Made by a program: the position numbers and the translations under genes. A model generated the notes under the pieces. It was not told the DNA's origin and did no database searches. It saw only the letters and a program-made list of their open reading frames with translations. DNA of 64,000 bases from Planctomyces sp. SH-PL14. GTDB lineage: Bacteria; Planctomycetota; Planctomycetia; Planctomycetales; Planctomycetaceae. The stretch is from positions 930,001 through 994,000 of the forward strand of contig NZ_CP011270.1 of the NCBI RefSeq assembly GCF_001610835.1, in the 5' to 3' direction. Numbering within the stretch: position 1 is the stretch's first letter; every line of letters begins with the position of its first letter. This document shows positions 1 to 11,888 of the stretch, in pieces.

Positions 1-1179
1 GCGAAGCTGGCGTGCGTACTGGTCGTCGCGCTGATCCTGGTGAACTGGTATGTCCAGGGTCTGGTTCCGGCGGTGGGGCAGAGCAACCCTGTCGCGGGGC
101 AGCCCAAGCCGGTTGCCGGGCCGAAGGAAACCGTTCTGGGGCAAGTCCGCGGGCCGCAACGACCGCCGCCGCGATCCGAGCCCGGCCCTTTTCGTGATGG
201 GAGTGTCGCTTCGTCGGCCACCGAGCCGCGGGTGGTCCTCTCGGAAGATGTGTTCGCAGCCGATCCGGGCGTGGTCCTCGCGGACGCCGCGTTTGCGGCG
301 GACCCGCAGACCGTGACGACGGTCCGTATTGCGACTCCTGAGCTTCCTCCGGCCCGGATGCCGGTGGCCGATCCCTGGCCGGAGCTGGAACGGCGGTTGG
401 GAAGCGGGGAGGGGAGGGGATCGGCGGCGGTCAATTCCGCGTTCGAGGAGTACGTGCGGTCGAAGCCGCCCAGGAATCCGGAGCGGCGGCCGCTCGACCT
501 GACCGTGATTGGAACCCTCGGTCCGACCGATGAGGCGCTGTTCAATACGGTGCGGACGTTCCTTGGGACGACCTTCGATGCGCCGGTTCTCGTTCGGCGA
601 AGGGTCGGGCTCAGCGAACTTCCGCTTGGAACGCTGCGGACCGACGGGCCGCTCGGGGATCGGTCTCTGGTGACACCGGAGGTGCTGCGGCTGCTGGGAG
701 ACTCCAGGGGCGAACCGCCGTTTGGCCGGGTCGCCGTCTGCACCGTCGGTCCGCTTCCGACTCCGTCGTTCACTTATCTCCGGTCACTGCAGACCGACGG
801 CCCCCGCGGGGGGATCGTGGTCTGGCGACCAGTCGGGGCGGGAGCGACGACACGGGACGAGCAACACCAACTCCTGCGACGCACCTTTTCCGCGAGTCTG
901 CGAGGGACAGCGTCCGTATTTGACCTGCCCCCCTGTCCGGAGGACGGATGCGGCCTGGCGGGGGACAAAGAGGCCGATGCCGTGGGACTCTGTCCGGCGT
1001 GCCTGCACCGGCTCTGCTGGAACCTCGATGTCGCCCCCACGGTCTGGCTGGAGCGGCAGGAGCGTCTGCTGGAACAGGTGGGGCTCCGCGGCGAGGCGGC
1101 GCAGTACCGGCGATGGCGGAGATTGCTCCAGGCCCGCGTCGAGCGGCGTCAGGAAATCGGCGGCGCTTCCCCGCCGTAA
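1..1179 (+). CDS. Membrane-anchored archaemetzincin-like protein with degenerate zinc site (5' partial)
   Basis: The frame is open to the first base of the window, so the true start lies upstream; a GTG at 40 is probably internal. The first ~17 visible residues are hydrophobic (LACVLVVALILV) and look like a membrane anchor or signal. A Pro/Arg-rich stretch follows. Then comes a domain starting LDLTVIGTLGPTDEALFNTV, which resembles the N-terminal strand-helix of archaemetzincins (peptidase family M54). Near the C-terminus, CPEDGCGL followed by LCPACLHRL matches the CxxxxCxM...CxxC tail of that family. The expected HExxHxxGxxH zinc motif is replaced by HQLLRRTFSASL, so proteolysis is unlikely as read. 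The 3' end overlaps the convergent radical SAM gene by 31 bp. The family assignment is from motif spacing only and moderately uncertain. Confidence 0.55.
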   Translation, partial: AKLACVLVVALILVNWYVQGLVPAVGQSNPVAGQPKPVAGPKETVLGQVRGPQRPPPRSEPGPFRDGSVASSATEPRVVLSEDVFAADPGVVLADAAFAADPQTVTTVRIATPELPPARMPVADPWPELERRLGSGEGRGSAAVNSAFEEYVRSKPPRNPERRPLDLTVIGTLGPTDEALFNTVRTFLGTTFDAPVLVRRRVGLSELPLGTLRTDGPLGDRSLVTPEVLRLLGDSRGEPPFGRVAVCTVGPLPTPSFTYLRSLQTDGPRGGIVVWRPVGAGATTRDEQHQLLRRTFSASLRGTASVFDLPPCPEDGCGLAGDKEADAVGLCPACLHRLCWNLDVAPTVWLERQERLLEQVGLRGEAAQYRRWRRLLQARVERRQEIGGASPP

Positions 1180-2039
1180 TAGGACTCGACCGTCAGTCCG
1201 GTCCGCTGGCGGACCGTCTCTGAGATCGCGTCGACCTCTTGAGGCGCGAGGGGCGCCACGAAGTCCTCGGCAGGACGACGGGCGACCGTGTAGATCTGTA
1301 CCAGTTTCAACCGGCCCCCGTGCCGCTTGATCGTGTTCAGCCGCTCGCAGTATTCGAGGATCTCCGATTCGCCCGGCGGCGTCCCGTCGAGACGCATGAA
1401 CAGGCTCTGAATCACGAGCGGGCGGACGTGCGCGGCCAGCAGGAGATTGTCGAGGACCTGCTGGAACGGGATCCGGGTCCGGTCGACTTTTTCGAAGTAG
1501 TCGGCCGTTCCGGCGTCGAGCTTGGCCCACACCTCGCCCTGGTTCTCGTCGAGGATCGACATCCCCCGCTGGACGACCGGGCGGTGGAACAGGCTGGCAT
1601 TGGAGATCAGGACGAGCTTCACCTGGTCGAGCCCGCGGGACCGCTTGAGGTCGGCGGTGCGGCGGATGATCTCGTCGAAGTTCTTGTAGCTCGTCGGCTC
1701 GCCGTCGCCGGAGAAGGCGATGTCGTTGAACCGGCGGCGGTCGGCGGGGACGGAGGCGAACTGCGGGTGGGTCCAGATTTCGCCCGAGCGGATCTCGTCG
1801 ACGAGGGCTTCCATCTCCCCGAAGAGCCGGTCGGTCTCGACGAAGGTCACTTCCGGTTCCGCTTCCGGGGAGCGGTCCACCTGGCAGTAGACACAGTCGA
1901 AGTTGCAGATCTTGTCCGGGTTGAGGTTCACCCCCAGCGACAACCCTTTGCTCCGTCGGGAGACGACGGGGTAGCAGAAGCGGTTGTCCTCGAACCGCCG
2001 CGAGTGGGAGTGGTGCTGCGGGAGCGTCAGATCGACCAT
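1149..2039 (-). CDS. Radical SAM protein (COG0731-like)
   Basis: 296 residues. The cluster motif CNFDCVYC (C45, C49, C52) sits in GVNLNPDKICNFDCVYCQVD, the arrangement of stand-alone radical SAM Fe-S oxidoreductases related to the wyosine-type COG0731 group. It binds a 4Fe-4S cluster and S-adenosylmethionine; the substrate is unknown. FSGDGEPTSY is the glycine-rich SAM-binding strand expected after the cluster. The frame is open to 2252, but the upstream residues are repeat-derived and low quality. The ATG at 2039 gives a normal N-terminus (MVDLTLPQHHSHSRR). It is convergent with the preceding gene, and no operon partner is visible. Confidence 0.8.
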   Translation of the reverse strand: MVDLTLPQHHSHSRRFEDNRFCYPVVSRRSKGLSLGVNLNPDKICNFDCVYCQVDRSPEAEPEVTFVETDRLFGEMEALVDEIRSGEIWTHPQFASVPADRRRFNDIAFSGDGEPTSYKNFDEIIRRTADLKRSRGLDQVKLVLISNASLFHRPVVQRGMSILDENQGEVWAKLDAGTADYFEKVDRTRIPFQQVLDNLLLAAHVRPLVIQSLFMRLDGTPPGESEILEYCERLNTIKRHGGRLKLVQIYTVARRPAEDFVAPLAPQEVDAISETVRQRTGLTVESYYGGEAPPIS

Positions 2040-2138
2040 GACGGAGTCCTTGTCGGGGAGGGCGTCTCGAATTGTACGCAACCTGCGGACATTGTCGCCC
2101 TGGTCGAGGATCGGGCGATTTCTTTGGTCAGGGGGTTG

Positions 2139-2320
2139 AAACACAGAGGGACGGAGGGCACAGAGGAGACTCGCGGGGGCGTTTCGACGTTCGTGAGACG
2201 CATCTGGCAGGGAGTTGTCAGCCACAGGTAAACACAGTGGGACACAGATCAAGGCGAGACACGGCGTTCCAAGACCTGTCGGCTCCCTTTTTCCTCTGCG
2301 CTCTCCGTGCCTCTGTGTTT
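2139..2320. repeat. Family A inverted-repeat pair (CACAGAGG type)
   Basis: The left arm at 2139-2169 reads AAACACAGAGGGACGGAG and continues GGCACAGAGG. The right arm at 2293-2320 is nearly its reverse complement (CCTCTGCGCTCTCCGTGC then CTCTGTGTTT). A related short unit, AAACACAGTGGGACACAG, lies between them around 2229. The pair fills most of the 460-bp gap between the divergent radical SAM and BatA/vWA genes; I see no gene in the gap. Confidence 0.75.
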
Positions 2321-2499
2321 CATCAAATCACCGCTCACTGCTCGGTCACCGGTTTGGTCGTGGCTCGGCGCCCCCCCCCTTTCTGATCGTCCGGGGCGTG
2401 GTTGGCGACGCCCGTCCGAATCGGCCACACTGCCTGCGGCGGTCTTTCGGGTTCTGGCGAAGACCGGATGCGTTCTGAGAAAGGATTGAACTCGTTTCC

Positions 2500-4728
2500 G
2501 TGTTTCGCCTTCCTGCGAGCCTGGCCTTCGGATTCGGCAGTCCCTGGATGCTGTGGGGCCTGCTGGCGATCGGCATTCCGATCCTGATTCACCTGCTCCG
2601 GCAGCGCCGGCCGCGGGTAGTTCCCTGGGGGGCGATGCGCTTCGTCCGGGCGGCGCTGGAGAAGCGGCAGCGGCAGATCCGGATCGACTCCTGGCTGCAG
2701 GTCCTCATTCGCGGGCTGCTCCTGGCCTGCCTCGCCTTTGCGCTCGCGGAGCCTTACCTGGAACGGCTCGGGCTGGGGACGGTTGCGGAATCCGCGACGC
2801 ATCGGATCGTGGTCGTCGATTCCTCCTACAGCATGGGATACCGCTCGGGGGGCGAGACCTCTTTCGAGCGAGCGCAGCGGGTCGCCCGCCAGATCGTCGA
2901 GGCGAGCCGGACCGGGGACTCGTTTCACCTGGCACGGATCAGCGGGCAGACGCCCCGTGTTGTGATCCGCCGGCCGTCCCACGATCCGGCCGATGTCCTG
3001 CAGGAGATCGACCGACTGCCGCTGCTCGAAGAGCGCGGCGACCTGCTCAACTCGCTCAAGCCGCTCCCTCCGCTGCTGGCCGCGGAAGACCATCTCAAAT
3101 CCGCGGAGGTGGTGTTCGCCACCGACCTGCAGCAGGAGAACTGGCTGCCTTCCGCCTCGTTTGTCCGGTCGCAGTGCGGTGAGCTGTTCCGGCAGCTCGG
3201 GAAATCGGCCGAGGTCAGCCTCGTCGATGTCGGGGCGGCGGTGACGGAGAATGCGGCGGTCGTCGGCCTGGAATCGCGGCGGCCGATTGCGGCGCCGGGA
3301 GCCGTGCTCGACCTGGATGTCGAGGTGAAGAACTTCGGCCGGTCGCCGCGGCCCGGGACGGTGCTGGAGATTGCCGTCGAAGGGGTGGTCCGCCATCGCG
3401 AATCGATCGACCTTCCGGGGAGCGGGACCGTCCGCCGGAGCGTGCGGGTTCCCTCGGATCTGGCACAGGATGCGCTCGTGGAAGCCCGGATCGAGGAGGA
3501 TCCGCTGCCGCTCGACAACGTCCGGCGGCTCATTGTTCCGCTGCGGCGCGAGGTGCGGACGCTGGTGGTCGCCGGAAGCGAGTCCGCCGAGTCCGATGCT
3601 GAGTTCGTCCGGCTGGCGCTCGCCCCCGCGGAGACGCTGACAACTTCGCCTCCCGCCGCGAGGCTGGAGATCCGGCCGGAGGTGATCTCGCTCGGCGGGC
3701 TCCGCGATCGCGATCTGGAGGCGTTCGACTCGGTGATCCTGTGCGACGTTCCCGCCCTGACGGAAGGGGAACTCGACCGGCTGCGGCGGTTCGTCACGAG
3801 CGGCGGCGGCTTGATTCTCGCGCTGGGAGAGAAGGCGTCCGCGGCGGACTATGCACAGGGGCTCGGAGCCGATCTGCTGCCGGCCCCCTTCGGTCCGCCG
3901 ACACCGCCGCTGACGGAGCAGGACCGTCCATTTTCGTTCAGCGAGACCGACTCGCTCCATCCGCTGCTGCGGGTCTTCGCCGGGAATCCGGACGCCGGTC
4001 TGCTGACGACGCCGATCTTCCGCTACCGCCCGATCGAAGGACCGGAGCCGCCCGCCGGAACGGAGGTCATCCTGCGGCTGTCGAATGGCGCACCGGTCCT
4101 GCTGGAACGGCGGAGCGGGAACGGACGGGTACTGCAGATCCAGACCGCCCTCAACGACGAGTGGGGGAGCTGGGTTCTGTGGCCCAGCTTTCTGCCGATG
4201 ATGCACGAGATCGTCCTGGCCTCGATCCGGGGCGAGCTGGCCCAGCGTGTCGGCGAGGTCGGAGAAACGCTTTCCGGGCCGCGGATTCGGGGAGCGGCGG
4301 AGCAGTGCGTGCTGACGCGGCCGGATGGCTCGCGGTCGACGATCACCGCCAGCGGCGACATCGGGAGCCGGGTCGACGCCGGGCGGGGGGATGTCTGCGG
4401 CGTCTACCAGTTCAGCTTTCCCGGCGGAACGCGGCAGCCCGAACGCTATGTGGTGAACTGCGATACCCGGGAGTCGGCCCTCGCGCGAGTCAGTCCTGAA
4501 ACGCTGCGGACGGAACTGGGGCTCGATCCCGCGGTCCGGTTCACCACGCAGTGGACGCCCCCCGTTCGCGAGACCGGGGCGACGACCGGAGGCGGCGAGA
4601 TCGGACGGATGGTGCAGCCCCTCCTGGGCCTGACGCTCGTCCTGCTCGTGCTCGACCTGCTCGTGGCGGGCTGGAAGCGGTCCGGAGCGGTTCCCGGGAC
4701 CCAATCCGGCGCGAGCCGCGGCCGGTAA
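2500..4728 (+). CDS. BatA/vWA domain membrane protein
   Basis: 742 residues. Residues 1-95 form a BatA-type N-terminus: a short hydrophobic segment (WGLLAIGIPILIHLL), the basic RQRRPRV stretch, then a second membrane segment near 66-84. A von Willebrand A domain follows with the MIDAS motif DSSYS (D107, S109, S111). The middle is beta-rich, with a glutamine-amidotransferase-like region around 390-500. A last hydrophobic segment (LLGLTLVLLVLDLLVAG) anchors the C-terminus. Such proteins usually sit in MoxR-DUF58-BatA clusters in aerotolerance-type loci, but here no MoxR or DUF58 gene is adjacent. The start is GTG at 2500, preceded by AGAAAGGA about 13 bases upstream. Function is inferred from the family only. 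Confidence 0.82.
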   Translation: MFRLPASLAFGFGSPWMLWGLLAIGIPILIHLLRQRRPRVVPWGAMRFVRAALEKRQRQIRIDSWLQVLIRGLLLACLAFALAEPYLERLGLGTVAESATHRIVVVDSSYSMGYRSGGETSFERAQRVARQIVEASRTGDSFHLARISGQTPRVVIRRPSHDPADVLQEIDRLPLLEERGDLLNSLKPLPPLLAAEDHLKSAEVVFATDLQQENWLPSASFVRSQCGELFRQLGKSAEVSLVDVGAAVTENAAVVGLESRRPIAAPGAVLDLDVEVKNFGRSPRPGTVLEIAVEGVVRHRESIDLPGSGTVRRSVRVPSDLAQDALVEARIEEDPLPLDNVRRLIVPLRREVRTLVVAGSESAESDAEFVRLALAPAETLTTSPPAARLEIRPEVISLGGLRDRDLEAFDSVILCDVPALTEGELDRLRRFVTSGGGLILALGEKASAADYAQGLGADLLPAPFGPPTPPLTEQDRPFSFSETDSLHPLLRVFAGNPDAGLLTTPIFRYRPIEGPEPPAGTEVILRLSNGAPVLLERRSGNGRVLQIQTALNDEWGSWVLWPSFLPMMHEIVLASIRGELAQRVGEVGETLSGPRIRGAAEQCVLTRPDGSRSTITASGDIGSRVDAGRGDVCGVYQFSFPGGTRQPERYVVNCDTRESALARVSPETLRTELGLDPAVRFTTQWTPPVRETGATTGGGEIGRMVQPLLGLTLVLLVLDLLVAGWKRSGAVPGTQSGASRGR

Positions 4729-4827
4729 GGGAAAGAACCGGGGCGAGGGTCGCTACAGCGGGGACTGTCATCTCTCTATAGTCCCGTCGCGGGGTGTCCC
4801 GTCGATCCATCGGCACCAATCTGCTCC

Positions 4828-6228
4828 ATGTCCTCCACCGGCGTTCCCCAGGATTCCAGTCCCGAGTATCGCGACGCCGTGGCGTATCTCTACGGGCGGA
4901 TCAACTACGAACGCCTTTCGGCGCAGTCGTTTACGCATTCCGACTTCAAGCTCCAGCGGATGCGGCGGCTCCTCGACCTCGTCGGTTCGCCGGAAGCGAC
5001 CATCCCGGTGATCCACGTCGCGGGGACCAAGGGGAAGGGATCGACCTCGACGATGTCGGCCGCGATGCTCCAGGCGGCCGGCTACCGCGTCGGGCTCTAC
5101 ACCTCGCCGCACCTGAACCGGTTCGAAGAGCGGTTCCTCGTGGACGGCGAATGCGCGACGGAAGCGGAAGTCGTCGAGCTCGTCGACGCAGTCCGGCGGG
5201 CCGAACTGGCGATGGGAGATGAAGGCGAACGCCTGACATTCTTCGAGCTGACGACCGCCATGGCGTGGCTCCACTTCCAGCGGCGGCAGGTCCGGATCGC
5301 GGTCCTGGAGGTCGGGCTCGGTGGGCGGCTCGACTCGACGAATCTCTGCCATCCGCTGACGACGATCATTTCGAGCATCAGCCGGGACCACATGAAGTTG
5401 TTGGGGGAGACCCTCGCCAGCATCGCCCGGGAGAAGGCAGGGATCGCCAAGCGCGGCGTCCAGATGCTCAGCGGCGTCACACCGCGCGACGCGGTCGAGG
5501 CGATCCGCGAGTCATGCTCCCGGGCCGAGGCTCCGCTGTGGGAGATCGGCCGCGAGATCGAGGTCCGCAACGTCCGGCTTTCTACGACGGTCGAGACAGT
5601 CCTGCCGCACTACGAATTCGACCTCTCTAGTCCGAACGGCGCCATCGACAACGTGGCGGTCCCGCTGGCCGGGCGGCATCAGGTGGAAAACGCGGCTCTC
5701 GCGGTCACGGCCGTGACGGGGCTCCAGCCGCACGGGTTTTCCGTCGACGCGGACGCGGTCCACCGCGGACTCCGCAACGCCCGGCTGCCGCTGCGGCTTG
5801 AAATTCTCCGCCGTGCGCCGCTCGTGATCGTCGATGCCGCCCACAACGACGCCTCGATGGAGGCGGTCCGCGACACGATCCGCGGGCTTCCGGCCTCGCG
5901 GAAGACGCTCGTCTTCGCTTCGTCGAAGGACAAGGAGACGGCCCGGATCCTGGAAATCGCGGCCCCCGCCTTCGACCGGATCCTCGTCACGCAGTATCTC
6001 AGCAACCCCAGAGCCGTCCCGCCGGAGGAGCTCCTGGTCCTAGCCCGGCAATTCTCCAGCCGCGAAACGATTCTGGCGGCGAGCCCGCTGGAGGCGTGGC
6101 AGCGGATCCAGGTGGATGCCCAGCCGCAGGATCTGGTCTGCGTCACCGGCTCCTTTTTCCTGGCCGCGGAGTTCCGCGACCTCCTCGTTTCGCCGACCGA
6201 TCCGACGGGAACCCCATGCGAACGCTGA
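4828..6228 (+). CDS. folC: Bifunctional folylpolyglutamate synthase / dihydrofolate synthase
   Basis: 466 residues, a usual length for FolC. The Mur-ligase-type P-loop is [12 protein letters not shown] (residues 63-74), followed by [15 protein letters not shown], which is characteristic of FolC. The C-terminal domain carries [12 protein letters not shown], the DxAHN motif of the glutamate-ligase fold. It adds glutamate to dihydropteroate and to reduced folates in the cytoplasm, using ATP. The stop codon overlaps the start of the dihydroorotase gene by 13 bases, so the two are probably cotranscribed and translationally coupled. Confidence 0.95.
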   Translation: MSSTGVPQDSSPEYRDAVAYLYGRINYERLSAQSFTHSDFKLQRMRRLLDLVGSPEATIPVIHVAGTKGKGSTSTMSAAMLQAAGYRVGLYTSPHLNRFEERFLVDGECATEAEVVELVDAVRRAELAMGDEGERLTFFELTTAMAWLHFQRRQVRIAVLEVGLGGRLDSTNLCHPLTTIISSISRDHMKLLGETLASIAREKAGIAKRGVQMLSGVTPRDAVEAIRESCSRAEAPLWEIGREIEVRNVRLSTTVETVLPHYEFDLSSPNGAIDNVAVPLAGRHQVENAALAVTAVTGLQPHGFSVDADAVHRGLRNARLPLRLEILRRAPLVIVDAAHNDASMEAVRDTIRGLPASRKTLVFASSKDKETARILEIAAPAFDRILVTQYLSNPRAVPPEELLVLARQFSSRETILAASPLEAWQRIQVDAQPQDLVCVTGSFFLAAEFRDLLVSPTDPTGTPCER

Positions 6229-7520
6229 TCCGAAACGCGACCTGCGTCCTTCCACACAAGACGCGGCAGGCCGATCTCCTGATCGAGGGGACCCGCATCC
6301 TGGCGATCGATCCGCCGCGGACCGCCGCCGCGGATGAGACCGTCGATGCGACGGGGCTGCACCTGATCCCCGGGGCAATCGACGATCAGGTCCACTTCCG
6401 CGACCCCGGCCTGACGCACAAGGAGGACCTCCACACGGGGAGCGTCGCCTGCGCCAAAGGCGGGATCACGACGTTCCTCGAAATGCCGAACACCAAGCCG
6501 ACCACCACGAGCGTGGAGCGGCTCCACGAGAAGCTGGAGATCGCCGCCGGGAAGTGTGTCGTCAACTACGGCTTTTACATCGGCGCGACTCCGAGCAACG
6601 TCGACGAACTGAAGGCGGCCCGCCGGACACCGGGGATCAAGATCTTCATCGGGTCGAGCACCGGCGACCTGCTGGTGGACGCCCAGGAGGCCCTGGAGCG
6701 GATCTTTGCCGAGACGACGCTCCCGATCTGTGCCCACTGCGAGGATGAAGCGACGGTGCGGGCCAACGCCGCGAAGTTCGCCGGGATCGAAGACGTGGCA
6801 ATTCACTCGCAGATCCGGGACCACGAGGCGGCGGTCATCGCCACGCGGCGGTCGATGGACCTCGCCAACCGCCACAAGCACCGCTTCCACGTCCTGCACG
6901 TCTCGACCGCCCAGGAGGCCGAGCTGCTGCGGAACCGTGGCGAATACGTGACGGCGGAGGCGTGTCCGCACCACCTGTTCTTCAACGTCGACGACTACCC
7001 GCGGCTCGGCTCGCTGATCCAGATGAACCCGTCGATCAAGACCGCGGCGGACAATGCGGCCCTCTGGGAGGCCCTCCGCGACGGCCGGATCGAAGTCATT
7101 GCCACCGACCACGCGCCGCACACGCTGGACGAGAAGCGGCAGCCGTACCCCAAGTCCCCCTCGGGCCTCCCGGCGGTCGAGAATTCGCTCCCGCTCATGC
7201 TGAATTCGGTGAATGCCGGCCGGTGCACGCTGGAAGAGGTCGTGCGGTGGATGTGCGCCAACCCGGCCCGGATCTGGAACATGGCCCGCAAGGGAGCCAT
7301 CGTCGAAGGGAACGACGCCGACCTCGTCCTCGTCGATCTCCAGCGGCAGCAGACGATCCGGAACGAAGACCAGCTCACGAAGTCCGGCTGGAGCCCCTGG
7401 CACGGCGAAACGCTGACCGGCTGGCCCGTCCGGACCTGGGTCATGGGACAGACCGTCTTCGCCGAGGGGCGGGTTGACCGGACGGTTCGCGGCAGCGAGG
7501 TGGAGTACGTTCGGGGTTAA
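6216..7520 (+). CDS. pyrC: Dihydroorotase, QxH variant
   Basis: 434 residues from ATG 6216, chosen because [12 protein letters not shown] matches the amidohydrolase N-terminus; the open frame extends further upstream inside folC. The enzyme closes carbamoyl aspartate to dihydroorotate in pyrimidine synthesis. The metal site reads [10 protein letters not shown], so the first His of the usual HxH is Gln. The other ligand positions look intact: K in [11 protein letters not shown] in ICAHCED, H in HVLHVST and D in TDHAPH. I recall the same QVH form in Bacteroidetes-type dihydroorotases, so this is probably an active lineage variant. A second, more degenerate copy lies next to pyrB at 52.5 kb. Confidence 0.88.
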   Translation: MRTLIRNATCVLPHKTRQADLLIEGTRILAIDPPRTAAADETVDATGLHLIPGAIDDQVHFRDPGLTHKEDLHTGSVACAKGGITTFLEMPNTKPTTTSVERLHEKLEIAAGKCVVNYGFYIGATPSNVDELKAARRTPGIKIFIGSSTGDLLVDAQEALERIFAETTLPICAHCEDEATVRANAAKFAGIEDVAIHSQIRDHEAAVIATRRSMDLANRHKHRFHVLHVSTAQEAELLRNRGEYVTAEACPHHLFFNVDDYPRLGSLIQMNPSIKTAADNAALWEALRDGRIEVIATDHAPHTLDEKRQPYPKSPSGLPAVENSLPLMLNSVNAGRCTLEEVVRWMCANPARIWNMARKGAIVEGNDADLVLVDLQRQQTIRNEDQLTKSGWSPWHGETLTGWPVRTWVMGQTVFAEGRVDRTVRGSEVEYVRG

Positions 7521-7641
7521 ACACCAAGACACAAAGGAAGCACCAAGGACACAAAGAGGGGAGATGGGCTGATGGCTCGCCTCTTTGTCCTTTCTTCTTC
7601 CCTTGGTGGCCTTTGTGCCTCCTTGGTGCCTTGGTGTTGAA
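7517..7641. repeat. Family A inverted-repeat pair (CACCAAG type) at dihydroorotase stop codon
   Basis: The left arm begins GTTAAACACCAAGACACAAA, which includes the dihydroorotase TAA stop, and runs to about 7560. The right arm (about 7580-7641) ends CTTGGTGCCTTGGTGTTGAA and is its imperfect reverse complement. A transcript could fold into a long hairpin just after the stop codon. Copies of the same pair follow several other genes in this window. Confidence 0.8.
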
Positions 7642-7700
7642 CTCCTATCCTCAGCATCACCACATACAACCTTCGATGAGTCACAGCTAGGGAGCGGCGG

Positions 7701-10181
<2,481 letters not shown>

Positions 10182-10321
10182 CCGCGCCTCCCGCTAGGCC
10201 TCGTCTGTTGAAAAGTCCGTGATCTCGGGATCGAGTCGGGGGGCTTCGCTACATTCGCGCGCGGCGGCGACCTACAATCCTGCGATTCCCGTTTTCGGAT
10301 CTCCCTCGTTTCCCCGGTGCC

Positions 10322-11533
10322 ATGTACGACGTTCACGATCTGACCCGCCAGCTTCAGAAATCCAATGACTCCAAGATCGTGATGCTCGTGGGCGATGGTC
10401 TCGGGGGCCTGCCGCTCGAACCGGGCGGAAAGACCGAACTCGAAACGGCCAGCACGCCGAATCTCGACGCCGTCGCCCGCCGCGGAACGCTCGGCCAGAC
10501 CATTCCGGTCCTGCCGGGAATCACCCCCGGCAGTGGTCCGGGACACCTCGGCCTCTTCGGGTATGACCCGCTCAAGTACCAGATCGGCCGCGGGGTGCTG
10601 GAAGCCCTCGGCATCGATTTCGAGCTCGGCCCGAACGACGTCGCGATCCGCGGCAACTTCTGCACGATCGACGACGCCGGCCTCATCACCGACCGCCGCG
10701 CCGGCCGGATCAGCAGCGAGCAGGCCGCTCCGATCTGCGAAAAGCTGCACAACGGCGTGAAGATTCCGGGCGTGGAAGTCTTCGTGAAGCACGTCAAGGA
10801 GTACCGGCTGGTGATCTGCTTCCGGGCTCCGGGCCTGGAAGGGGAAGTCCACGACACCGACCCGCAGAAGACCGGCGTCAAGGCTCTCGATCCGGTCGCC
10901 AAGGCCCCGGGATCGCAGCGGACCGCCGAGATCGCCAAGGAATTCCTGCGGCAGGCGAAGGAGATCCTGAAGGACTGCAGCCCGGCCAACTTTCTGACGA
11001 TGCGCGGGATCGACAAGAAGCCGCCGATCCCGACCTTCGAGGAGGTGTACGGCCTGAAGGCGGGGGCTCTGGCCGTTTACCCGATGTACCGCGGACTGGC
11101 CCGGCTGGTCAGCATGGACATCCTCGACGCCGGCCAGACGCTGGACGACCAGTGCGAGCAGCTCAAGAAGTCGTGGAACGACTACGACTTCTTCTTCATC
11201 CACTTCAAGTACACCGATTCGAGCGGCGAAGACGGGGACTTCAAGAAGAAGGTCGCCAAGACCGAGGAGCTCGACACGGCGATTCCGAAGATCATGGCCC
11301 TCAATCCGACGGTCCTGATCGTCACCGGCGACCACAGCACGCCGAGCAAGATGAAGTCGCACAGCTGGCATCCGGTCCCGACGATGATCGTCGCCGACAC
11401 CTGCCGCTTCGATGGCTCGACGTCATTCGGCGAGTCGGAGTGCCGTAAGGGTGGGCTGGGAACCTTTGAAGCCAAGTACCTGATGCCGATGGCATTGGCT
11501 CACGCCGGACGGCTCGAAAAGTTCGGTGCCTGA
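10322..11533 (+). CDS. apgM: 2,3-bisphosphoglycerate-independent phosphoglycerate mutase, archaeal type
   Basis: 403 residues, the size of the ApgM branch rather than the ~510-residue GpmI. It interconverts 3- and 2-phosphoglycerate in glycolysis and gluconeogenesis. The alkaline-phosphatase-like metal site begins VGDGLGG (D25), and the nucleophile region is PGSGPGHLGLFGYDP (Ser71). The C-terminal metal ligands are in TGDHSTPSKMKSHSWHPVP. It stands alone, with about 140 bp upstream and a hairpin terminator shortly after the stop. Confidence 0.92.
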   Translation: MYDVHDLTRQLQKSNDSKIVMLVGDGLGGLPLEPGGKTELETASTPNLDAVARRGTLGQTIPVLPGITPGSGPGHLGLFGYDPLKYQIGRGVLEALGIDFELGPNDVAIRGNFCTIDDAGLITDRRAGRISSEQAAPICEKLHNGVKIPGVEVFVKHVKEYRLVICFRAPGLEGEVHDTDPQKTGVKALDPVAKAPGSQRTAEIAKEFLRQAKEILKDCSPANFLTMRGIDKKPPIPTFEEVYGLKAGALAVYPMYRGLARLVSMDILDAGQTLDDQCEQLKKSWNDYDFFFIHFKYTDSSGEDGDFKKKVAKTEELDTAIPKIMALNPTVLIVTGDHSTPSKMKSHSWHPVPTMIVADTCRFDGSTSFGESECRKGGLGTFEAKYLMPMALAHAGRLEKFGA

Positions 11534-11550
11534 GCCAAAGCGTCCGCGAC

Positions 11551-11590
11551 ACAAGGAGTTCCGGCGTCCCCTCCGGAGCTCCTTGTATTC
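11551..11590 (+). terminator. Hairpin terminator after apgM
   Basis: A 14-bp stem (ACAAGGAGTTCCGG at 11551-11564 with CCGGAGCTCCTTGT at 11573-11586, one G-T pair) closes an 8-base loop 17 bases after the apgM stop. Only a weak T-rich tail follows. Confidence 0.6.
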
Positions 11591-11696
11591 ACTGGGGTCC
11601 AGGGACTTGCTCCCGGGCTCCAGCGACCGAAGGCCACTGACGGAAACTGAGGACCGAGGACTGAAAACCGGTTCGGTTCCAACGTAGAATCCCGGT

Positions 11697-11888
11697 ATGC
11701 CGCTGGACCTGCAAACCGCGATCGCCCTGACCTGTGTCGCTGGAGCGGCGATGGTCCTCGCGCGGCGCTTTCACCGCCGGTTCTTCGGGCAAGGGACGGC
11801 GTGCGGCGGATGCGGCTCGTGTTCCCACGCGTCGGCAGCCAAGCCGCTCGTAGTACTGAGCGATCTCTCGTCAACGCGGTCCAGCTGA
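11697..11888 (+). CDS. Small Cys-rich membrane peptide (FeoB-associated type)
   Basis: 63 residues. An N-terminal hydrophobic helix (IALTCVAGAAMVLA) is followed by a basic stretch (RRFHRRFF) and the cluster CGGCGSC. This helix-basic-CGGCxxC layout is that of the small FeoB-associated Cys-rich membrane proteins. No feoA or feoB is in the window, so involvement in iron uptake is only a family inference. Its 3' end overlaps the convergent protease gene by 18 bp. Confidence 0.6.
   Translation: MPLDLQTAIALTCVAGAAMVLARRFHRRFFGQGTACGGCGSCSHASAAKPLVVLSDLSSTRSS

Noticed and set aside
1239-2231. Long plus-strand open frame (330 codons)
   Set aside because: It is the antisense shadow of the radical SAM gene; residues are low complexity and the opposite strand has clear cluster motifs.
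2335-4704. 789-codon minus-strand frame
   Set aside because: Antisense to the BatA/vWA gene and very rich in Arg/Pro, typical of high-GC shadow frames.
6096-6215. Upstream extension of the dihydroorotase frame inside folC
   Set aside because: The extra 40 residues are antisense-like and have no family similarity; ATG 6216 gives the standard N-terminus.
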